Positions 53,520 through 64,000 of a stretch of 64,000 bases of DNA are shown here, one piece after another (position 1 is the first letter of the stretch; every line of letters starts with the position of its first letter). The translations under genes were made by a program, and so were the position numbers. The DNA is from Tanytarsus gracilentus (Eukaryota; Arthropoda; Insecta; Diptera; Chironomidae): NCBI GenBank assembly GCA_038502055.1, contig JAXRKN010000020.1:620001-684000 (forward strand), written 5' to 3'. The notes under the pieces were generated by a model, which saw nothing but the letters and a program-made list of their open reading frames with translations, made no database searches and had not been told where the DNA came from.

Positions 53520-56500
53520 TTAAAAAAATAAATGATTTAAAATTGAATGAATTTTTTTTCAGTTTAAAAAGTTATGTAAATTTTTATTAAAAATTTTTAA
53601 ACTTTAAAAAGTTTTGTGAATTTTTATTCGGTTTAATAAATTTTTAAAATTTTGTAATGTTTTTTAATTTTAAAATCGATTAAAGCTTACGGCTGATAAA
53701 AAATTTTTGAAGATTAATCTTTTATTCCTCATTAAAGAGCATTAAGACAGTAAAATTAAAGTCAGACTCAAGTTACGACTTGCAGCGCCATCTTTTGTTC
53801 ATAAAAAATAAAAAAAAATTTATTTTAAATTTACAAAATACGTTAAAAAATAAAATCAAAATATTTAAAAAAATTCTTTCAATTTTTAAATAATTAAAAA
53901 TCTTTTAATTTTGAAAAAGCTAAAAAATTACGAAATTTGTTTATTTCAAGTAAATATTTAAATTGACTCAAATTAATTAAATACAAAATTCCATTTTAAG
54001 ATCAATCCAAAAAACCAGAATAATTTTAAAGCCAACAATCGTAAAATCTCATCTCATTTTTTCTTCCTCTTTCCTCATCGATGATTTTCATTTTTGCAAA
54101 AACAAATTGCGTCACAAGCGACCACGAAAAATTGGCAGACATCTTCAAGCTGAGTTAATTGAGTAAATAAAGATTTTTTTCCACACGAGAGAAAAGCAAG
54201 AAAAAAAATTGAATACAAAAAGGTGAATGGCTTCGAAATGTGAAGAGAAAGGTGAAATTTTAAGCGGTTTTTGGAGGAGGTAAAATTTAAATATTTACTT
54301 TAGAGTTTTGTGAATTATTTCAAATTTTTTGTTGGGTAATTTTTGGTTTTAGAAATTTAAGAAAAAAATTAATAATTTTTAAAATTAATTTTTGTGAGAT
54401 TTTTTTTGATTCCTTTAAAATTCTAATTAAGACTTTTAAAATCATCCAAAACCTCAAATTTAGTTTAAACTTCAAGAACCTTCCCAGTTCAATCACTTTC
54501 ATCTCTCATTTTTCCTCTACGTGATGACTGAAACATTGACAATGATGATGCGATCACTTGTTGTGTAGGCGAGAGCGGAAAAAAATCGCCTGAAATCGTT
54601 TGCCAAAATAATTACAATGATAATGTTTCTGAAAATGTATTTAAATGAGAGGAAAGAAGAAAATAAACAAGATTTTGACTTGAGGGCAATGAAACTGTAA
54701 AAAAATTGTTGTTTATTGTGCTAATTGGTGATGAAAATGAATTTTAATTGATGAAAAATAGCTTGAAGGGAAAAAATGGAGTTGTGGGTGCAAAAAAATT
54801 GAAGGTAATGGAAATTTTGTGATTTTTTTTAAGAAAATATTTGAAAAATTTAATAAAAAATTTGAAATTAAAAATTCTGTTACAAAAAATTAATTAAAAA
54901 AATTCCTGTTTAATTACGAAAAAATTAAATAAAAAAATCAGAAACTAAAAAATTTCCTGTAAAATTATCAAAAAAACTCGTCAAATTATTTTTTAATACA
55001 ATTTTAAATCACAATTTTTTATTGACTTTTTTCATTCGTTTTTTTATAAATTTTCTTGCTTATAAATTACTAGAAATAATTAATTCAATATTTTGTATTT
55101 TGCGGTGTATTTTTATCTCAAGTTAGCTCTCGCAAGTTATTTTTACCACTTATTTGGAGCTTTCATAGTTGTCGAGATTTTTTACTTTCTCGCTTATTTT
55201 TCTTATCACAAAAAGAACTTATTTGCTCTTGCTATCAATTAATTGTTATAAAAATAATTTCATAGTAAAAAATGTGTTTTCTTGGTGAAGTTTGAGAGAG
55301 GAAGAAAGATTTTACGAATTATGAAAATTCTCAAAATTTTCCTCATCTCAATTTTAATAAAAACTTAATTTTTAACACATTCAATAGCAAATTTTTAATA
55401 GAATATTTTTTAATTAATTCATTTCATCTTTTTAATCACTTTCGGCTTTTTGACTTTAAAGTTTCAATTTTAAATTTTTTGTCAGCAATTTTAAATTAAA
55501 ATTTTCAAGTACGTTAAAAATAAATTGCAAAAGTTTTAAAATAATTGAAATTTTTTTGAGTCTTAATTTAAATTTTTTTTCCTGCCAATAAATTAAAAAG
55601 TCCAAATTAGCTTCTTTTTTATAAATTTCTAAAATTAAAATTTCCCGAGTTTTTTTAATTAATTATTTTTTGAGCTCAATTTCGAATTTTTCATCTTTCG
55701 TTAACTTTTAACTTATAATACTGAAGTTTAATGCTTCTTTTAATGAAATACTGAATTTTTCAATTAAATCAAATGAAAAATTGAGATCGAGCTGAATTTT
55801 ATGAGATTCAAAAGCACACAAAGAAAAAAATTATTTTGAAAAACTGAAAAATTCACACAGAAAAAATTAAAAAGTTGAAAATTGGTGGGAGAAAAATTTA
55901 AAAATTGCTTTTTTGTAAATCCTAAATTTCATATTCGATATTTTTTTAAAATTTGTTAAGTTCCTAAGTTTTTTTTTCACAAAAATTTGTAGTTTTATCT
56001 TTTAATGATTTTCTCTCACATTTGATGAGTTTTTGCTTCGAGTCTTGATGTAAAAAATTTTCCGATGATTTTGAAAATTTTCATCAAGACTTTTTCTCCC
56101 ATTTAATTTTTTAAAATTTCTACTTTTTTCACACTTACGATTTAAGAAATTGATTAATCACATTTTCATTTTGTAATTTCTAACTTTTTTAATTTTTGAT
56201 GATTTTTAAGGTGAAAAATTAAATTTTGAAACACTGGCTTTAAATTTTATCACGTAAAAAAATTTCTCTCATTTTTAAGAATTGAAAGAATTTTAAATTT
56301 TTTATATCAAAAAGTGGAAAAATAATTTTGAAACATCGATGGACAAAAAAAACGACAACGACACACGGTTAAAAAAGATTTTTATCACATAATTGAATAA
56401 AATTTGAAAATTCCTACTGACATTCATTTAAAAATGTTTTTCATGTGTACTTTAGGGTGATTTTATGTTTTAATGATTTTTTTTCTTTCTTTTTTCATGA

Positions 56501-56554
56501 GTTGAGTTCAGACTAGAAATTTTCTTTTTTTTCTGAAGGATGCAAAAAAAAAAT
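53520..56554. other. 3.0-kb gene-free AT-rich region
   Basis: No frame, RNA gene or repeat family recognised. A more mixed patch at 54460-54620 (ctacgtgatgactgaaacattgac...) could be regulatory. It lies downstream of the dehydrogenase and of the REDD1 gene (convergent). Confidence 0.5.
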
Positions 56555-58374
56555 TTACTCTGCAAATTCATAGCAACTTAATTTCTCTTTTCTCAACTCA
56601 TAGTCGCGACTTATGATGATGGTTGTGCCTTTGGTGAGATTGCGAATGAATTGCGGCATGATTGCGGAGATCCATTTGCTGCGTGAGTGCGCGTGTTTGA
56701 GCGTAAGACAGAGCTCGAAAGTCGCGACCGTGTTGTGATCGGTGTTGCACGTTGCAATCACTCGTCGCTCACCTTCTTCGTCTTCGAACTCGATGCGAAT
56801 GTTGGCACCGCGAATGCCGCACGCTTCGCTATCGGACGCCTGCAACATGTCGAGTGTGATGCGCTGCAGAATGTCGCAGGGCAAGAGAACTTCTGTTGCA
56901 CTCAAATGTCGCTGTTTAGCGTCGCGAAGTGTCGCCATCAGCACATTTCGTACATGCTCGACTTCAGTCTCGTTCCAGTGCGGCAAATTGTTGAGGAAAC
57001 TGAACTCGTCCTCATCTTCCACCTCCTCGATCACCTCGCGAGCTTCCACAGCAATTTCTCGGCTCATTTTATGGCTCGAATTTCGAACAATTTGTTGGGT
57101 GTGACTTCGATTGCTGTTGCTGAGAATTTTCTGGCGATTTTGTTGTCGAACTGGCGACGATTGAATTGTTGCGGCCACTGGTGAAGTCCACTGGACTCGG
57201 TGACTTGTGCCATCTGTAAAAAAAAATACATAAATTTTAGTCAAATTTCATTCATGGATCACCAACACAATCGCAACAATCCACCAACACACTCGAAATT
57301 CATCAATCAGCTGTTTTTAGCCGGCACTTAATTTCTTTCAGTGTGTTGGTGAATTTTTTATGTTTTCTCTCTAACCAAGTCACTGCGCATAGAAATTTTC
57401 TTCTTTTCTTGTGCAATTTTTTTTTTGAATCAATAAATTTTTTTCGCTAAATTTTATTTTTATTTATTTTTTTTACTTTTTAACTTGGCAACTAAAAAAT
57501 TTCATGTCGTCACAAAATTTTCATGGCATTTTTCCAAATAAATTCATTTATTTTTTTCTTTTAAAAATTGAACAAAAATTGCATCGGAAAGTGAAGAAGA
57601 AAAATTTCATCTGCCGGCAGTGAGAAAAAAATTAAATTTAATTATGAGAAAATATTTTGTCGATCGGCAGACAGAACGACGCGAAATTGAAGTGAAAAAT
57701 ATTGACGGGAAAAAATAATTGAAAATTTTTGAAATTTAATAAAAATAATTTTTTTATCCACAACTCATAAAAAATTCTAACTCGACTCCGCAAAACTCGC
57801 TTTTGTTAACTTTTCATGTCACGTAGCTCAAAACTGAGGCAGCAAAAAATTAATTTCAGTCGCTAAGCAGCGAAGCGAGAATCGAGTGCGAGCAAAGAAG
57901 CCCTGTTCAGTGTGTGAAGGTCAAATTGACAGCATTTACTCGCAACAGAGAGAACAAGAAGAGGAAAAAAGTTGATGTTAGGGTGAGGAAGCGAGATGCA
58001 AGAGGAAAGAGAGAAAAAATTGAAAATTTTGTGCAACAAAAGAGTTCGAAGGGAATTCCCTTTGTGAACCTTTTTGGCGTCCTTTCGAAGAAATTTAAAA
58101 ACTTTTTTCTTCTTCTTTGAGCAGGTAAAAAAATTCTAAGAAAAAGTTCTCGAATGCACTTTGCAAGGTGAATTTTGAAGATTTTTAAACTTTTTTTTTG
58201 CGACAAGTGGAAAAAAATAAAAAATTAAATTATTTTTTTCAGCTTTTCTTTCTTGTTTAATTTTTTTTCTCACTCGATTAAATTAATTAAATTAAATTTC
58301 AGCTTACCTTTAGCATTTGTCGATGGCATGACGTGCATGAATTCACTCTGTACGGCTAAAATTTCCATTTTCAT
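56555..58374 (-). CDS. scyl: REDD1/DDIT4-family TOR inhibitor (scylla/charybde)
   Basis: Two exons on the minus strand, 58374-58308 and 57213-56555, coding for 241 aa. Exon 1 gives MKMEILAVQSEFMHVMPSTN; an MKME start is typical of the fly proteins. Exon 2 contains the conserved RTP801 C-terminal domain: VLLPCDILQRITLDMLQASD, SEACGIRGANIRIEFED, TVATFELCLTLKHAHSRSKW, and the ending SRDYELRKEKLSCYEFAE. Family members are induced by hypoxia and stress and restrain TORC1 through TSC1/2. Whether it corresponds to scylla or charybde cannot be decided. The 1.1-kb intron and very long upstream flank are usual for stress-regulated genes. The acidic run EVIEEVEDEDEFSFLNNLP precedes the conserved domain. 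Confidence 0.9.
57214..58307 (-). other. intron of the REDD1 gene
   Basis: 1.09 kb between the two coding exons. Around 57800-58120 it is less AT-rich, with two overlapping short frames on opposite strands that I regard as chance. It might contain an internal promoter; nothing decisive is visible. Confidence 0.6.
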
Positions 58375-61300
58375 CACTTTTTTTTGAGTTTTTCTCAACT
58401 TTTACAAAAATTAATTTTTAATAGAAAAAACTTTTCAACTTTTTGCAGTTCACAGCACAAAAAATGTTTTTTTATTTTATATTTTTTGACTTTTCATTCG
58501 ATGGCGAGAGAAAAAATTTTTTCTTTGCGATTTTTGTTAAATTTATTAAAAAATTTCTAAAGTTTTTTTCTTGCAACAGTTTTTTTTTATCGTTTGAGTT
58601 CTGCTAATGAGATGTTTCAACGTTTACGGCTGTTGACGAACTAATTCGAGTTGTGCCGATGGTGAGCCGGTTATATTGAGCAATGATGTGATTGTGTGCG
58701 TGTCACTAACACTGACATGAATAAATTTTAGTTTTCTCAACTTTTGATGGAAATTTTTAGAATTTTAAAATTTTAAATAAATAAATTGAAAGATTTTAGT
58801 TGACTTTTTGAGATTTTCTAATCGAAAGTTGAAATTTTTCTAGAAATTCATCTAAACTTAGTTAAAACTCATTCACCGATATCTAAAGTTGTGTTTGTGA
58901 TTTTCTCACATCTGTTTTTGAGCTCATGAAAAAGTTTGAGGATGTATTTTTATGTTGCGAGTGTGTTTGAGCTGTAACTCAATTGAGATAATACAGTGAA
59001 AACCTTTAAATTTCAAATCTGACCAAAGTTTCGAGAAAATTTACAACTTTGAGAATTTATTGAGTGAAATTTTTGAAAAGTTTTTAATAAATTTTTGTTA
59101 AATTTTAAAGATTTTAAAAAAATTTAAAAAGTTTTTTCAGTTCTGTTCGACTGTCAGGAAATTAATTATTTAAAATTTTTATAAATTAATTAAATTTAAA
59201 AAATAAAATAAAAAATAAATTTTTAATCCACGTCGGGTCGAAATTTCTAGTAAGTTCAATTTTCCTCTTCTTGCTTACTTTTTTCTCCATCGAACACATA
59301 AAAAAGTTTTTCTTTCTCTTTCTCGCTTCCATCGAGTTTGCTGCCTCGGTCGGTAATTTATGAGCAACAAAAGCAATTCGAATGAACGCGAGTGAGCGAG
59401 ACGCAAAATCACAACAACAAAGATGAATTTTAATTTTTTCTTCAGCACTGCGCACGATCCGCTTTTGTAACTTTTCTACTTACATCGGAGCTGTTGCCAA
59501 ACTTTTTACCTCAACAGCTGATTTTATCGATTTTCTGATGATTCGAGTTGAGCGAGAAAAACTTTTCTGGCATCGAAGCTGAATTTTAAGTTGCTCGAAA
59601 GCCGGTTTGAGATTTTCTCAATGCTGCACAGCATCGCGAGACTCATTTTGAGTCACTTTAGAAATGAGATGAGAAAAAAAATCGTAAAAGTGCATTTGAA
59701 GTTGCATTTTTGGTTGCACTTTCGAAATTTTATTGGAATTTTTTTCATTTCCATTTAAATCAAAATTTCAACTCACTTTCGCAGTTTGAAAGGGTGAGAA
59801 ACGCATAAAAATGCAAACACAGCGCTGACATCAAAAATTTCGACCCTCCGTGAATTTTTCTCAATGCAAGAAAATAAATCGATAGAAAATTTCCATTCAC
59901 TAAAACTCTTCTTCCCCTAAAAACTGTTGCTGCGTTTTCTGCGTGTATGCTATTAGAAAAAAAACACTGCGAGAAAAAAATTATAAAAAATTTTTAAAAT
60001 ATTTTTGAAATATTTTTTGAGTTAAAAAATTTCAAAAATTCATCACAAAATTTCCCTCAGTGTATTTTTTTCGATTCGCTATTACGCAACAGCTAAAAGC
60101 GAAATTTCTTTTTGTTCTCAACATCGCATAATAAAAATAAATTTATGCCGTTCTGGTTCTCTCTCGGTTCTTCTTCTTACCCTCCGGTTTTGTGCCATTA
60201 TGACGACGTTTTTATTATTTCGCGAGGAGATTTCTTCTCCTCTCCGACTTTCAAGAGCTCAGCTCTCATACGGTGAATTATTACTGCATGGTTAAATGCG
60301 CTGAAAAGGGCGAGAAAGAACAAGAAGATTTTTTTTTCATGGGATGGGAAACTAAAAATTGTTTAAAGGTGAGGGAAAAATTTTTACGAGTGTCTAGAAT
60401 TATTTGATTTTAATGTTTTATGGAGGTTTAGAAGGAAATTTTACGATCTTGAGGGATTTTAAAATAGAAAAAATGTTCAATAATAATAAAAAGAGAAATT
60501 AAAATTAATTTTAACGGTCTTCAGGGATTTAAATGAATTTTGTTGAGGTTAATGACGTTTGATAATATTAAAAATGTTTGAAGTTTTGAAAAATTTTGTG
60601 ATTTTAAATTTGAATTTTTTAAAATTTCTAAAAATATTTTAAAAAATAATAAAATTTTAGAAATTTTCTTATAAATTTTTTTCCCTTGCATTTTTCTTTC
60701 ATCTCCAAAAAATCCTTTTAATTTTTCTTCATCCATCGATTTTTCTTTCTTCTTACCTTCCTCTCTTTTTATTTTATTTCGCTTCTTGTTCACTTTTTTC
60801 CTTTGTTGCCACTCACGAACTTCTCAAACACAAAAAGAAATCTTTTTATTATCTCCTTAAATACACAACTCAAAGCATTTCAAACAATTGATGACAGCAA
60901 AGAAATGACAAAAGAATCGATGAGGGCAAGAAATTTGCGGAGCGATTAGAGAGAAAAATGAATTGTTTGTGATTTGTTGTGGATTTTTAAATGAAGATTT
61001 TTTTGTTATCGACTAAAGAAGAAAAAACAATTGTTTAAAGTTTCTCAAAGAGCAAAATTGAAGAAATACGAGATGATTTATAAGCAGATTGAGATGGAGC
61101 ATGATTATGATGGTGGCGTTGATGGATATTGAGATTGAAGTCGAGATCATTGCGAGATTATTAAGTGAAGTGTGTTAAAAATTAATGAAGTGAATAAAAG
61201 AAAAATAAATGAATGGAAAAATTTGAGATTATTTTTTTCTTATAATAAAAATGTTAAAAAAATTAATTGAGATAAAAATTTAAATAATTTTTCTTAATGA

Positions 61301-64000
61301 ACCACCAAAAAAATCAATTTTCAACCCACAAAATCCCATAAAAACTAACCGAACGAAAAAAATTCGTTAAAGTCAATAAAAATTCATTTTCGTCCCTCTC
61401 GTTTCACTCGCAGCTCAATTTCAAGTGCTGTCATGCATGTTTCAAATGCGAGAGTGAGAAAGAAATTTCTCATAAATTACAACTTCATAACGTATTTTTA
61501 CATTTACATACTCACAGTTAGTTAATTTTTTCGTTAGAGAGACAGAAAATGTGAGCTAACCACTTTTTTCCACCCTTGCCGGTAATTAAAGAGAAAATTA
61601 TTTTATTTACACTTTCGGACTTGGTTGAACACGAACATGAAAGGACGTTGATTAAAAAATTCGAGGTATGGGAAAACTTTTTTGTGGGATTTAAACTTTT
61701 TAAATTAATTTTTTGAATTTGTTAAATAATTAAATTTTTTAACTGAATTTTAAAATTCAAATTTTTTTATAGTTTAAATTTTAAAAATTAATTAAAATTT
61801 TTTGAATTTCTAAAACTTTTTGCAGTCAAATTTCAACTTTAATTTGAATATTTTTTATTACGATTTTAATTTTCTCTCGAATTTTCGACACGTTTCAGCA
61901 TGATCAGCTGAAATTACTTCAAACATGTGCAGTGTCGGTGATTATCTTCCAACAATTGCCATCAGGACTTTTTTTGGGTATTTTCCGCCCCTCATTTGAA
62001 ATTCTCTTTATCTCTAATCCACCCCGACCCTTTACTAGGACATTCATGGGCGTTTTTTGTTTTGATTAAAATCGAAAATTAGCTCAAAGCAGCAGGTAGA
62101 ATTTTTTTTGATTAAATTTTACTTCTTTGGCTTCCCTAAATTAAATTTCTCTTATTTTTTGCTAATCAAGATAGTGAAATTCAATAAGGTTTAAATGTTG
62201 CGGAGATTATCGGAGATTTAAAAAGATTTCGCATTAGATTAAGTCGATTGGCTTTAATGGAAATCAATGTAGGCAATTTGGGATGGAATTTGTTCAAGTT
62301 GAGTGGAGGAAGATTGAAAGAAAGAGATAAGAAAAATTTTTGATTTAAAAAATGTTGTTAAATTTTTTGGAATTTTTTCAAATTTTACTTTTTTCAAATT
62401 TAATTTTTTCAAATTTATTTTTTTAAAAAATTTTTCTCCCTTTTATTTAAAATATTTCCACATCCTTTTCTGACCCAATTTTCCTCCTTTTCAACCTCAA
62501 ATTTTCCTTGATTAAAATTTTCTTCTTTTTAATTGCATCCATTTTTCTCTCTCTGCCTTTAATTACAAACCTTTTTCTCTCTAATTTCCATATTCAATTC
62601 CTTCCCACACTTGATACTACCAATTAACTCTCTCGACATGCAATAAATGTCATTACGAAACTCAAGTTAATAATTGAGAGTTTGCTTTCTGCTTGTTAAT
62701 GTCCTTTACATCACTACTTAATGTTCTATTGAAAGTGTTCGCAAATTTGCATTTATTTAATGATGAAGTTCCATAAAAGTTAGACAACTTTATTAAGTCA
62801 ATCAATTATGAATCGAATTACTTGGTGGGGATTTTGTGATGAAAAGTGAAGAAATTTATATTTTATAAATTAATGAAAAATTTTGTAAAATGTTAATTAG
62901 TTAAAAATAATTAATAAATTTTAAGCAAAAATTAAAATAAATTTTTAATGAAAATCAAGCAAATAAAAAAAATAATGAGAAAAATATGTTAATTAATTAA
63001 AAATAATTAAGAAATTGTTTAATGAAATTTAAGCAAAAAAAAAACAAAAAATTAAAAAAAATTACAAAATTCTTTAATTTTTCAATTTTAATTCCAAAAA
63101 CCTTCAAAATTTGCCTCATTGAAAGCTAAAATTACATTCGCTTTATTTTATTGCTCATTAGTTAAATTGAAATGTTCTCAAAATACAAAGACAACAACAA
63201 CAAAAAACTTCGCTCATATTTACATTCAGCTCATTCTCAATTCTAATCGTAAAGCACACATGAAAATTCAACAATTGAGCGTCTTTGATTTTTTACTCAC
63301 TCTCGAGTTTGCCACAATTAAACTTTTAAGCTTTGTTTACTTTTTCATTTGCTCTCGATTTCTATGCGCTGTCATAAGCAGACTAAAACTCTTCGTAGTG
63401 AGTTCGGCAATATCTAGGCGGGGAAGCTGAAAATTATTTTTGTAATTTTGAATTTTATTTAAATTTAATTCAATTTTTTTTATTAAAATTTTATTCAAAT
63501 TTTTTTATGTTTAAATTCAGTTTAATTTTTCTAAGTGTCCACACCTTAAAAAAATTAACGAAAAAAAAAATTTTTCGAAGCTCATATTCTATGCACGCCT
63601 CAAGCACGTGTGTTTTCTTACTCGCTAATTAAACAAAGCATAGAGAAAAATTTACATTCTGAGATTGCTTAAAAAATATTCAATTGTCGCGTTGTGTAAT
63701 AATTGCGGCGTGTTCGTGGGTGTCGAATGAGAGATAGAGGAGAGAAAAAAAATTAAACGAAAATAGAAAAAAATTTAAATAATTCTCGATGAGAATGTTT
63801 GGAGTGATTTCAGGGGATTTGGAGAATTGCATCATGGAATTTTTTAAGTGGGAAGTTGGAGAAAGAATTTATAGCAGATTGACGGCTTTATTGATGATGC
63901 AAAATTTCGATTTTTTTAGAAAATGATTTTAAATTTAAAAATTCAAATTTTTTATTTTTATTTTTTTGCTTTAAATTTAATTTAAAATCTTAACGTCTTT
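58375..64000. other. 5.6-kb non-coding flank upstream of REDD1
   Basis: No coding frame or RNA gene found. The DNA alternates AT-rich runs with more complex islands (about 58600-58700, 59440-59660, 60060-60300, 61380-61600, 63590-63720), the texture expected of enhancers. A CACGTG palindrome occurs near 63606. These are only candidates. Confidence 0.45.

Noticed and set aside
57914..58206. Overlapping short frames on both strands in the REDD1 intron
   Set aside because: Basic low-complexity translations without similarity to each other's expected codon use; they sit within an intron.
63119..63430. 103-codon plus-strand frame near the window end
   Set aside because: No start context, domain or splice support; composition like surrounding non-coding DNA.

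Overview
This window is nuclear DNA of an insect, most likely a nematoceran dipteran of the midge type. It is very AT-rich, introns are mostly 45-150 bp with GT-AG ends, and recognisable fly orthologues lie close together (PIAS/Su(var)2-10, SMC4/gluon, STT3A, CLPTM1L, MPV17-like, FBXO9, REDD1/scylla). The genus is not determinable from the sequence alone. All gene models below were assembled by hand from reading frames, splice sites and phase, and every multi-exon model closes in frame except the XPG-like gene, which carries a one-base frame break.

Layout. 0.7-5.9 kb: a secreted EGF-repeat (DLK/C901-like) protein, a convergent LRR protein and the SUMO ligase PIAS. 6.9-14.4 kb: one giant intronless minus-strand gene (HExxH region, internal 0.8-kb duplication, NACHT ATPase, degenerate ankyrin-like repeats). 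It is cut in two by a non-LTR-type retroelement with a 25-bp target-site duplication. 15.5-24.2 kb: SMC4 and STT3A; STT3A has a 6-nt microexon inside its conserved NNTW motif. 24.6-27.4 kb: six tiny genes, each coding for about 45-52 residues with one zinc finger. 27.8-32.0 kb: CLPTM1L, MPV17-like and FBXO9.

The most unusual part is 33-53.5 kb. Two complete class I terpene synthases of microbial type (D-rich motif, NDxxSxxxE, C-terminal RY) and a truncated third are interleaved with three intact CYP3-clan P450s, one P450-like gene that has lost its heme site, a truncated copy of that gene, and a short-chain dehydrogenase of farnesol-dehydrogenase type. The synthases carry conserved spliceosomal introns, so they are resident insect genes. 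Most genes here have strong TATA boxes 45-75 bp before the ATG. I infer a terpenoid-making and terpenoid-oxidising gene cluster in an insect genome: the synthases would cyclise or hydrolyse prenyl diphosphates, and the P450s and dehydrogenase would oxidise the products. An XPG-like nuclease gene and a small LRR gene sit within or beside it.

53.5-64 kb is dominated by non-coding DNA around a two-exon REDD1/scylla gene, whose long upstream flank runs to the window end. Mobile DNA is sparse but instructive: the retroelement in the NACHT gene, a 2.4-kb TIR element in the dehydrogenase intron, and a short dispersed repeat at two sites in the cluster.
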